Origin: Streptomyces sp. NBC_01750
GTDB lineage: Bacteria; Actinomycetota; Actinomycetes; Streptomycetales; Streptomycetaceae
NCBI RefSeq assembly: GCF_035918095.1
Contig: NZ_CP109137.1
Location: forward strand, 6,140,001 to 6,204,000
Direction: 5' to 3'
DNA length: 64,000 nucleotides
Shown: piece by piece, positions 44,000 to 52,075 of the stretch
Layout: each line of letters opens with the position of its first letter
Numbering within the stretch: position 1 is the first letter of the stretch
Program-made: the position numbers and the translations under genes
Notes under the pieces: generated by a model
The model's input: the letters and a program-made list of their open reading frames with translations, nothing else
Told to the model about the DNA's origin: nothing
Databases searched by the model: none

Positions 44000-45223
44000 A
44001 TGCGTACCGGATCACGCGCCCTGCGCAGACCAAGAACGCTTCTGCTCGCCCTCGCGGCGCTCCTGGCCCCAGTACTGGCCGCGGTGCTGACAGCCCCGGC
44101 CTCGGCCGTCAGGGACACCGCTCAACAGGCAGCCGCCCCCACGGAGTTCACCCATCCCGGCGTGCTCGTCAGCCGTCCGCAGCTCGACTTCGTGAAGGCG
44201 AAGGTCAGGGACGGCGCCCAGCCCTGGAAATCCGCCTACGACCAGATGATCAGCAGCAAGTACGCCTCACTTTCGCGTACCGCCAAGCCCCGCGCGGTCG
44301 TCGAGTGCGGCTCGTACTCCAACCCCAACATAGGCTGTACGGACGAGCGCGAGGACGCCATCGCCGCGTACACCCTCTCGCTGGCCTGGTACATCGGCGG
44401 GGACAGCCGGTACGCCAGGAAGTCGATCGAGATCATGGACGCCTGGTCCGCCGTGATCAAGGACCACACCAACAGCAACGCCCCGCTGCAGACCGGCTGG
44501 GCCGGATCCTCCTGGCCGCGGGCCGCCGAGATCGTCAAGTACACCTACGGCAGCTGGCCGAACTCCGGCCGCTTCGGGACCATGCTGCGCACCGTCTATC
44601 TCCCCGAGGTCATCAACGGCTCGCACTCCAACGGCAACTGGGAGCTGAGCATGACCGAGGCCGCGATCGGCATCGCGGTCTTCCTGGAGGACCGGGGCGC
44701 CTACGACAAGGCCGTCGCCACATTCCGCGGCCGCGTCCCCGCGTACATCTATCTGGCCTCCGACGGCTCGCTGCCGAAGACCGCCCCCGGCTCCGGTCTC
44801 GACACTCGCGACAAGATCATCAAGTACTGGCAGGGCCAGTCGACGTTCATGGACGGGCTCAGCCAGGAGACCTGCCGCGACCTCACCCACACCGGATACG
44901 GACTCTCCGCCGTCTCGCACATCGCCGAGACCAGCCGTATCCAGGGCCGGGACCTCTACCCGGAGGTCGCCGCCCGGCTCCGGCACGCGCTCGGCCTGCA
45001 CAGCAGGTACCAGCTCGGCACGCCCGTGCCCGGCAACCTCTGCGGAGGCAGTCTCAAGGACAAGCTCGGCCCCGTCACCGAGGTCGGCTTCAACGCCCTG
45101 CACAACCGCATGGGCATCGACATGAGCAACACCCAGCGCCTCACCGAGCAGCAGCGGCCCGCCGGGTCCAACAACCTGTTCGTCGCCTGGGAGACCCTCA
45201 CCCATGCCGGCAATCCCGGCTAG
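44000..45223 (+). CDS. Secreted alginate-lyase-family protein (PL5-like)
   Basis: The 407-residue secreted protein has a signal peptide (residues 1-36, ending ASA) and an alpha-toroid domain (about 50-370). VLVSRPQLDFVKAKV, the Asn/Trp/Arg stretch NAPLQTGWAGSSWPRAAEI (about 155) and NGNWELSMTEAAIGIAVF (about 212) are typical of alginate lyases, where Asn, His and Tyr act in catalysis. Its substrate may be another uronic-acid polymer. The ATG at 44000 has GGAAGG 9 bases ahead. A hairpin between it and the convergent metalloprotease ends transcription. Confidence 0.85.
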   Translation: MRTGSRALRRPRTLLLALAALLAPVLAAVLTAPASAVRDTAQQAAAPTEFTHPGVLVSRPQLDFVKAKVRDGAQPWKSAYDQMISSKYASLSRTAKPRAVVECGSYSNPNIGCTDEREDAIAAYTLSLAWYIGGDSRYARKSIEIMDAWSAVIKDHTNSNAPLQTGWAGSSWPRAAEIVKYTYGSWPNSGRFGTMLRTVYLPEVINGSHSNGNWELSMTEAAIGIAVFLEDRGAYDKAVATFRGRVPAYIYLASDGSLPKTAPGSGLDTRDKIIKYWQGQSTFMDGLSQETCRDLTHTGYGLSAVSHIAETSRIQGRDLYPEVAARLRHALGLHSRYQLGTPVPGNLCGGSLKDKLGPVTEVGFNALHNRMGIDMSNTQRLTEQQRPAGSNNLFVAWETLTHAGNPG

Positions 45224-45263
45224 CGGCTGCGCACCCCGAAGCCGCGGTCACGAACACGCGGAA

Positions 45264-45296
45264 GCTGCCCGGGGCGATGGTGCACCCCCGGGCAGC
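45264..45296. terminator. Bidirectional hairpin between alginate-lyase and M4 protease genes
   Basis: An 11-bp perfect stem (45264-45274 with 45286-45296) with an 11-base loop sits between two convergent stop codons (45223 and 45312). Confidence 0.7.
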
Positions 45297-45311
45297 CTCG
45301 TGCGGCAGGAC

Positions 45312-47348
45312 TCAGAAAGTGAGCTTGAAGCTGTTGATGTAGCCGGTGTCCCATGCGGCCTTGTCCTGGACGCGGAGCTTCCAGGCGCCGTTGGCGACCT
45401 CGGAGGAGGCGTTGACCGTGTAGGTCGCCTGGACGTTGTCCGCCGAGTCGGAGGAGCTGAACGGCTTCAGGTTGTAGACCGTTCCGTCCGGGGCGACCAG
45501 GTCGACGACCAGGTCGCCGCGCCAGGTGTGGATGATGTCCACGCCGACCTTGAGGGTGGCCGGGGCGTTGCCCGTACGGCCCGTGACGTTGACCGTCGAG
45601 GTGACAGCAGCGCCGTTGTCCGGGATCGCGACGTCAGCGGTGTTCTCGAAGACCGTGCCGCCCGGGTCCGGGTCGCCGCCGGGGCGGGCGCCGACGTTGA
45701 TGCCGGCCCATGCGTCGGTCACGGACTTGACCTCGGCGCTGGTGGCTCCGTACAGCTCCGTCGCGACCGCGATGGTGCCGGTGCGGGCCGCCGCGTAGTT
45801 CGTCGTGGAGTTGAACTTCGTGGTGAGCGCCTTGAACCAGATCAGCGAGGCCTTGTCCCGGCCGATGCCGGTCACGGGCAGACCGTCGGAGGTCGGGGAG
45901 TCGTAGTTGACCCCGTTGATGACCTTGGCACCGCTGCCCTCGGAGAGCAGGTAGTACCAGTGGTTCGCCGGACCCGAGGAGTAGTGGACGTCGACGCCGC
46001 CGATACCCGAGTACCAGGCGTCCTTGGACGCACCGTCCTTGCTCGGCTTGTCCATGTAGCGCAGCGGGGTGCCGTCGCCGTTGATGTCGATCTTCTCGCC
46101 GACCAGGTAGTCACCCTTGTCCTGGGCGTTGTTGGCGTAGAACTCGACGGCCGCGGCGAAGATGTCGGACGTCGCCTCGTTGAGGCCGCCGGACTCGCCG
46201 CTGTAGACGAGCTTCGCGGTGGCGGCGGTGACGCCGTGGGTCATCTCGTGCGCGGCCACGTCGATGGACGTGAGCGGCTTGGCGTTGCCCGAGCCGTCGC
46301 CGTACGTCATGCAGAAGCAGCTGTCCTGCCAGAACGCGTTGACGTACGCGTTGCCGTAGTGGACACGGGAGTACGCGCCGACACCGTCACCACGGATGCC
46401 GGAGCGGCCGTGCACGTTCTTGTAGTAGTCCCAGGTGAGCCCGGCGCCGTAGGCGGCGTCCGCGCCGGCGGTCTCAGGTTCGGAGGCCTGGCCGTTGCCC
46501 CAGACGTCGTCCGAACCCGAGTACAGGGTGCCGGTGCCGCTGGAGCCGTGGTTCAGGTTGTACGTCTTGTGGTTGCCGCGCCCGGAGTCGGTGAGGTTGT
46601 ACGTGCTGCCGGACTGCACGCTGCCGACCGTCACCGAGCCGCTGTACTGCGTGTTGCCGGTGCCGTTCTCGACGGCCTGCCACTCGAAGAGCTTCTTGCC
46701 GGTGGAGGCGTCGGTGACGACGTGCAGCTCGTTCGGAGTGCCGTCGTGCTGGAGGCCACCGACGACGGTCTCGTACGCGAGAGTCGGCGTGCCCGACGCC
46801 AGCCAGACCACCTTGCGCGGTGCGCGGTCGGCCTTGGCCTTCGCCGAGCCCTCCGCCCTGGCCGCGCCCAGCGCCTGCTTCTCGGCGGCGGCGGGAGCGA
46901 CGTCGGCGCCGGTGTCGATGTTCTTCAGGACCGACCGGGAGGCCTTGCTGACCGACTCGGTGGCGCCCGCCTTGGTCTCGGAGACCACGAGGTCGCCGCC
47001 GAGGACCGGGAGCCCGGCGTAGGTACGCTCGTAGCGGGTGTGCGTGGTGCCGTCACGGTCCTGCGTGACGTCCCGCACGACGAGCTTCTCCTGGGCGGTG
47101 AGGCCCAGTTCCTTGGCGGTCGCCGCCGTGGTGGCGCTCGCCTTGCGGATCAGCTCGGCGCGCTGCGCGGGGCTGAGAGTCAACGGCAGGGCGCCGGGGT
47201 CGGCCTTCCCCGCTGTCGCTGCCGCCGGCGCGGCGGATGCCGCCGGTTCGGCCGATGACGTACCTGTCTGGAATCCGACCGCCAGGAGGGCGGCGGTGGC
47301 TATAAGAGCTCCGGTCGCGGTGGTGCGCCGGCGAGGCGTGGGTCTCAC
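45312..47348 (-). CDS. Secreted M4 (thermolysin-like) metalloprotease with P-domain
   Basis: The 678-residue preproenzyme has a signal peptide (about 1-33) and an FTP/PepSY propeptide (about 50-225) that keeps it inactive. The M4 catalytic domain follows (about 235-540) with zinc motif HEMTH (367-371), the zinc Glu391 in GGLNEATSD, and a late catalytic His in DVHYSSG. A short linker joins a C-terminal P/Homo B domain (about 560-678). The GTG at 47348 has AAGGAG 5 bases ahead. It digests extracellular protein. The leftward gene is convergent with the alginate-lyase gene and stands alone. Confidence 0.95.
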   Translation of the reverse strand: MRPTPRRRTTATGALIATAALLAVGFQTGTSSAEPAASAAPAAATAGKADPGALPLTLSPAQRAELIRKASATTAATAKELGLTAQEKLVVRDVTQDRDGTTHTRYERTYAGLPVLGGDLVVSETKAGATESVSKASRSVLKNIDTGADVAPAAAEKQALGAARAEGSAKAKADRAPRKVVWLASGTPTLAYETVVGGLQHDGTPNELHVVTDASTGKKLFEWQAVENGTGNTQYSGSVTVGSVQSGSTYNLTDSGRGNHKTYNLNHGSSGTGTLYSGSDDVWGNGQASEPETAGADAAYGAGLTWDYYKNVHGRSGIRGDGVGAYSRVHYGNAYVNAFWQDSCFCMTYGDGSGNAKPLTSIDVAAHEMTHGVTAATAKLVYSGESGGLNEATSDIFAAAVEFYANNAQDKGDYLVGEKIDINGDGTPLRYMDKPSKDGASKDAWYSGIGGVDVHYSSGPANHWYYLLSEGSGAKVINGVNYDSPTSDGLPVTGIGRDKASLIWFKALTTKFNSTTNYAAARTGTIAVATELYGATSAEVKSVTDAWAGINVGARPGGDPDPGGTVFENTADVAIPDNGAAVTSTVNVTGRTGNAPATLKVGVDIIHTWRGDLVVDLVAPDGTVYNLKPFSSSDSADNVQATYTVNASSEVANGAWKLRVQDKAAWDTGYINSFKLTF

Positions 47349-47522
47349 GCGAACTCCTTCTGCGAGGGGGGTACCGGTCGGCTGGGTGGGGCCGGCCGGG
47401 CAGAGCATGCGGAGCATGTGGTGCGTGGATGCTGGGGAAGAGTGGCAGCACTTGAGGCCTCCTGTCAGGACCGCGTCAAAAAGATGGCTGGAAATCGTCC
47501 GCTGCGTGAACAGTCATGTTCG

Positions 47523-47903
47523 TTAAGCGGACGTTTCGCTGATCATCACTGCGATGCCGTCGAGTGTTCGGCGCAGCCCGAACTCGAAGAGCGTTTCGGG
47601 GTCCGGCTCGAACCTGTCCCGTGTGAACGGCGTGTTGAGCAGGGCATGGTTCCCGGTCGCGGCGATCGCCCCGAAACATGGCGCGTTCCGTGCCGTCCAC
47701 TCGGCGTCCGGCATTCCGGTGTGCTGCTCCGCCCGGGTCTCCGACTCCGCGGTCACAGCCGGCCCTTGGACATACGCGAAGAGCGTGAGGTGGGTGTGGA
47801 TCGCCTCGAAGGGGGGCAGGCCGGTGCCGTGCCGAGCGCGCGGTACCCGTTCGGTGTACTTCACCGCGTTCGGCGGGACGGTCGGCCGCGTGAGGGACGC
47901 CAT
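47523..47903 (-). pseudogene. TetR-family regulator, C-terminal remnant
   Basis: The minus-strand frame ends at 47523 with about 95 residues that match the ligand domain of TetR-C-type regulators: FEAIHTHLTLFAYVQGPAVT, EQHTGMPDAEW, and the closing LFEFGLRRTLDGIAVMI. No DNA-binding HTH lies upstream in any minus frame. The frame continues only into low-complexity arginine/proline sequence. The ATG at 47903 opens 126 codons but lacks a ribosome site. A truncated regulator is the best reading. Confidence 0.6.
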
Positions 47904-48246
47904 CGCCTGCGCCGTCCACGGACGGCGGGTGTTACGCCGGCGAAGCCCGGCGAGCGGCGTGCTCGGGCGCGGCCCGCCAATCGGCCGGAACCGGCCCATC
48001 GAATCCTCGCCACAGATCGCGTCCGTGCGAACGGACCGGCCCCGGGCGCGGCCCGCTCGAGCAGGCGGGTGCCGCGGCGGCCGTCCCCTGTGGGGGCGGG
48101 GTGCCCGGTCCTGTGCCGCCGGCCGTCCGGGGCCGGCGTGCCCCACGTACCCGCGCTTCCCGGAGGTGGGTCGCCGCGCGGCGCGCGAAGCCGGCGGCGC
48201 AGGGGAGCGGCCCACGGTCTGCACACAGGGCCCGCACCCCGCGGAC
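47904..48246. other. 343-base gap, no gene recognised
   Basis: All frames give arginine/proline-rich low-complexity translations. It might be the degraded 5' part of the tetR remnant plus intergenic DNA. No promoter or repeat stands out. Confidence 0.4.
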
Positions 48247-50136
48247 TCACCCCACCACGCTGTCGCGCCACGCCCGGTGCAGGCCCGCGAAGCGGCCCTC
48301 CCCGGCGATCAGCCGGCCCGGCGCGCCGTCCTCCACGATGCGGCCGTGTTCCATCACCAGCACCCGGTCCGCGATCTCCACCGTCGACAGGCGGTGTGCG
48401 ATCACCACCGCCGTGCGCCCGTGCAGCACCGTGTCCATCGCGCGCTGCACCGCCCGTTCACCCGGGATGTCGAGCGAGCTCGTCGCCTCGTCAAGGATCA
48501 GCACCGCCGGGTCGGCGAGCAGCGCGCGGGCGAAGGCCACCAGTTGTCGCTGGCCGGCGGAGATCCGGCCGCCCCGTTTGCGTACGTCCGTGTCGTAGCC
48601 GTCCGGCAGGCCGCTGATGAAGCCGTGCGCGCCGATCGCCTTCGCCGCCTGCTCGATCTCCTCGCGGGAGGCGTCCGGCCGTCCGATCGCGATGTTCTCC
48701 GCGACCGTCCCGGAGAACAGGAACGCCTCCTGGGTCACCATCACCACCCCGCGCCGCAGTTCCGGCGTCGCCAGCTCGCGCAGCTCGACGCCGTCGAGGA
48801 GGACCCGGCCCTCCGTGGGGTCGTAGAAGCGGGCCAGCAGCTTCGCGAGCGTGGACTTGCCCGCGCCGGTCGAGCCGACGACGGCGACGGTCTGGCCGGC
48901 CGGGATTGTCAGATCGAAGCGGGGTAGCACCTCGCCGCCGGTGCGGTAGGCGAAACGGACGCCGTCGAAGACGACCTCGCGGCCCGGGTGGCCCGAGTGA
49001 CGGGCAGGCAGTTCCTTCGGGTCCTGTGCCTCGGGGACCGACGGGATCTGGGCCAGCAGGCCCGCGATCTTCTCGAGTGAAGCCGCTGCGGACTGGTAGG
49101 AGTTGAGGAACATCCCGAGCCGGTCGATCGGGTCGTACAGCCGCCGCAGATAGAGGACGGCGGCGGCCAGCACACCGAGCGCCAGCGTGCCGTCCGCGAC
49201 CCGGTACGCGCCCCACAGCACGATGCCGGCGACAGCGGTGTTGGCGACGAGCCGGGAGCCGAGGACATAGCGCGCCATCTCCAGCATGGCGTCGCCGTTG
49301 GTGCGCTCATGGTGGTGGTTGAGGGCCTGGAACTCCGTGTCGTTGGCGCGCTCGCGGCGGAAGGCGCGCACCGGCCGGATGCCGTTCATCGTCTCCGCGA
49401 ACTTCACGATGACGGCGGCGATCGCCGTGGAACGGGTGCTGTAGACGGCCTTGGCACGGCGCTGGTAGAGGCGTACGAGCAGATAGAGCGGGACGAACGA
49501 GAGCACCGCGAGCCCGCCGAGTCCGAGGTCCAGCCAGAGCAGCATCGCCGAGATGTAGACAAAGGCGAGGACAACCATGATCAGCTCCTGCAGGCCTTCG
49601 CTGAGCAGCTCCCGGAGGGACTCGACATCGGTGGTCGACCGAGAGATGAGCCGGCCCGAGGTGTACCGCTCGTGGAAGTCGACGCTCAGGGCCTGTGCGT
49701 GACGGAAGATGCGGCCGCGCAGATCGAGGAGGACGTCCTGGTTGACGCGGGCGGAGGCGCGGATGAAGGAGTACTGCAGGACACCGGCGCCGAACGCGCA
49801 CAGGGCGTACCCGACGGCGACCGCGATCAGCGGTCCGTAGTCGTGTGTGCGGAAGGCCGGTACGCCGCGGTCGATGGCGTACGCGACGAGGAGTGGACCG
49901 GCCTGGACGGCGGCCTGCTGAAGCAGCAGGAGCAGCGCGGCGATGCCGACGAAGCGGCGCCGCGGCGCGAGGAGCGACCGCAACAGGACGCCGGTCGCGC
50001 CCTGCGGCGCCGGCAGCGCATCCCGGTCGAACGGGTCGGCCCTGACCGGCGCCGGCTCCTCCAGGGGCGGCGCGCCGTCGCCCGTACGGTCGTCCTCGCC
50101 GTCGGCGTACGGCGCGGTGGTCGTCGATGACGTCAT
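48247..50136 (-). CDS. ABC exporter half-transporter (consensus ATPase site partner)
   Basis: The 629-residue protein fuses a six-helix exporter domain (about 50-350) with an ATPase domain (about 385-620). An acidic/proline 45-residue N-terminal tail precedes it. Walker A is VVGSTGAGKSTLA, the Q-loop VMVTQEAFLFSGTVAENI, the signature GGRISAGQRQ, Walker B AVLILDEATSSLD with its catalytic Glu, and the switch VIAHRLST. The signature departs from LSGGQ. Its ATG overlaps the stop of the next half-transporter (ATGA at 50133-50136). The two are translationally coupled and should form a heterodimer exporting an unknown substrate. Confidence 0.93.
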   Translation of the reverse strand: MTSSTTTAPYADGEDDRTGDGAPPLEEPAPVRADPFDRDALPAPQGATGVLLRSLLAPRRRFVGIAALLLLLQQAAVQAGPLLVAYAIDRGVPAFRTHDYGPLIAVAVGYALCAFGAGVLQYSFIRASARVNQDVLLDLRGRIFRHAQALSVDFHERYTSGRLISRSTTDVESLRELLSEGLQELIMVVLAFVYISAMLLWLDLGLGGLAVLSFVPLYLLVRLYQRRAKAVYSTRSTAIAAVIVKFAETMNGIRPVRAFRRERANDTEFQALNHHHERTNGDAMLEMARYVLGSRLVANTAVAGIVLWGAYRVADGTLALGVLAAAVLYLRRLYDPIDRLGMFLNSYQSAAASLEKIAGLLAQIPSVPEAQDPKELPARHSGHPGREVVFDGVRFAYRTGGEVLPRFDLTIPAGQTVAVVGSTGAGKSTLAKLLARFYDPTEGRVLLDGVELRELATPELRRGVVMVTQEAFLFSGTVAENIAIGRPDASREEIEQAAKAIGAHGFISGLPDGYDTDVRKRGGRISAGQRQLVAFARALLADPAVLILDEATSSLDIPGERAVQRAMDTVLHGRTAVVIAHRLSTVEIADRVLVMEHGRIVEDGAPGRLIAGEGRFAGLHRAWRDSVVG

Positions 50137-51923
50137 CGGACACTCTCCTCGGCGTTCTCCTGGGCATCGGCGCCGGACATCAGCCACGCGTACTCCCCAT
50201 TCGTACGCAGCAGTTCCTGATGAGTGCCGACCGCCGCGATCCGCCCGCCCGACAGCAGCGCCACCCGGTCCGCCAGCATCACCGTCGACGGGCGGTGCGC
50301 CACCACCAGCGCCGTCGTGTCCTCAAGCACTCTGCGCAGTGCGGCCTCGACCAGCGCCTCCGTATGCACATCCAGCGCCGACAGCGGGTCGTCGAGCACC
50401 AGGAAGCGCGGCTGCCCGACGACCGCCCTGGCCAGGGCCAAGCGCTGCCGCTGTCCGCCGGAGAGGCTGAGGCCCTGCTCGCCGACCTGGGTGTCGGTGC
50501 CGTGGGGCAGCGACTGCACGAAACCGGCCTGCGCGATGTCCAGGGCCCGGTCCAGCTCTTCGTCGCCCGCGCCCTCCGCGCCCATCAGAACGTTCTCTCC
50601 GACGCTCGCCGAGAACAGCGTCGGCTCCTCGAAAGCCACGGACACCAGCTCGCGCAACCGCTCGCGAGACATCGCCGCGATGTCCTCCCCGTCCAGTGTG
50701 ATCCGGCCCGCGGTCACCTCGTGCAGTCGCGGTACGAGCGCGGTGAGCGTGGTCTTTCCGGAGCCGGTCCCGCCGACCAGGGCCATGGTCTCGCCGGGAC
50801 GTACCCGCAGATCGATGCGGGCGAGCACGGGCGCGGCGCCGTCGGACGCGTCCGGGTAGCGGAACTCGACGCCCTCGAACCGGAGCCCGTCGGCGCTGCC
50901 GGCCCCGGACACGTCCGACCCCCCGGACGACTCCTCCGCCGCGTCCATCACCTCGAAGTACCGCTCCGTCGCCGTCGCCGCCTCCTGGCTCATCGCCAGC
51001 AGAAAGCCGATCGACTCCACCGGCCAGCGCAGCGCGAGCGCTGTCGACAGGAACGCCACCAGCGTGCCCGCCGACAGACCGCCGTCGGCGACCTGGATCG
51101 TGCCCAGCACCAGCGCCGCGCCGATCGCCACCTCCGGGATGGTCGTGATCAGTGCCCAGATCCCGGCCAGCAGCCGCGCTTTGCCCAGCTCCGTACCGCG
51201 CAGCCGCTCCGAGAGCCCGCGGAAGGCGCGGGCCTGGCTGCGGTGGCGGCCGAAGCCCTTGATGATGCGGATGCCGAGCACGCTCTCCTCGACGACGGTC
51301 GTCAGATCGCCGACCTGGTCCTGCGCCTTCCGGGCGACGATCGCGTACCGCGTCTCGAAGACCGAGCAGAGAATCACCAGCGGCACGATGGGTGCCAGGA
51401 GTACGAGCCCCAGCGTCCACTGCTGGCCCAGCAGAATCACATAGCCGACCAGGATGGTCGTCGCGTTGACCACGAGGAAGGTCAGCGGAAAGGCCAGGAA
51501 CATCCGCACCAGCATCAGATCCGTCGTCCCGCGCGAGAGCAACTGCCCCGACGCCCACCGGTCGTGGAAAGCCACCGGCAGCCGCTGCAGATGCCGGTAG
51601 AGACCGGCCCGCATGGCCGCCTCCACGCTCGCCAGCGGCCTGGCCACCAGCCACCGCCGGAGGCCGAAGAGCACAGCCTCGGCGACGCCCAGCATCAGCA
51701 GCACCAGCGCACCGAGCCAGACCCCGCCGGGGTCCCTGCCCGCGACCGGGCCGTCCACCATCCACTTCAGGACGAGCGGGATGACCAGGCCGAGGCAGGA
51801 GGCCACTATGGCGACAAATGCCGCGCTGAACAGGCGCGTTCGGACCGGGCGTACGTACGGCCACAGCCGCAGCAGCGAACGCACGGCGGACCGGTCCCTG
51901 GTGGCTGCATGTGTATCGGACAT
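50133..51923 (-). CDS. ABC exporter half-transporter (degenerate ATPase site partner)
   Basis: The 596-residue protein has six membrane helices (about 30-330) and an ATPase domain (about 355-590). Walker A is VGGTGSGKTTL and the signature LSLSGGQRQRLALARA is perfect. Walker B is FLVLDDPLSALD, with Asp in place of the catalytic Glu, and the Q-loop reads VAFEEPTLF with Glu for Gln. It is the first gene of the pair. This substitution pattern is typical of heterodimeric exporters in which one ATP site does not hydrolyse. Confidence 0.93.
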   Translation of the reverse strand: MSDTHAATRDRSAVRSLLRLWPYVRPVRTRLFSAAFVAIVASCLGLVIPLVLKWMVDGPVAGRDPGGVWLGALVLLMLGVAEAVLFGLRRWLVARPLASVEAAMRAGLYRHLQRLPVAFHDRWASGQLLSRGTTDLMLVRMFLAFPLTFLVVNATTILVGYVILLGQQWTLGLVLLAPIVPLVILCSVFETRYAIVARKAQDQVGDLTTVVEESVLGIRIIKGFGRHRSQARAFRGLSERLRGTELGKARLLAGIWALITTIPEVAIGAALVLGTIQVADGGLSAGTLVAFLSTALALRWPVESIGFLLAMSQEAATATERYFEVMDAAEESSGGSDVSGAGSADGLRFEGVEFRYPDASDGAAPVLARIDLRVRPGETMALVGGTGSGKTTLTALVPRLHEVTAGRITLDGEDIAAMSRERLRELVSVAFEEPTLFSASVGENVLMGAEGAGDEELDRALDIAQAGFVQSLPHGTDTQVGEQGLSLSGGQRQRLALARAVVGQPRFLVLDDPLSALDVHTEALVEAALRRVLEDTTALVVAHRPSTVMLADRVALLSGGRIAAVGTHQELLRTNGEYAWLMSGADAQENAEESVR

Positions 51924-52075
51924 CAGCGGCGAGCCTACGGTTCACCACTGACATCGCTCATCCGGTTTTTGCCGCCACCGGGGCGTATCCCGGCAGCGGC
52001 GCAGTCTCTGTGCCCGCCGAGGCGAGACCGGGAACCAGCCCCGTCGAGGACGACTTCGCTCCCTGCGTCCTTTGG

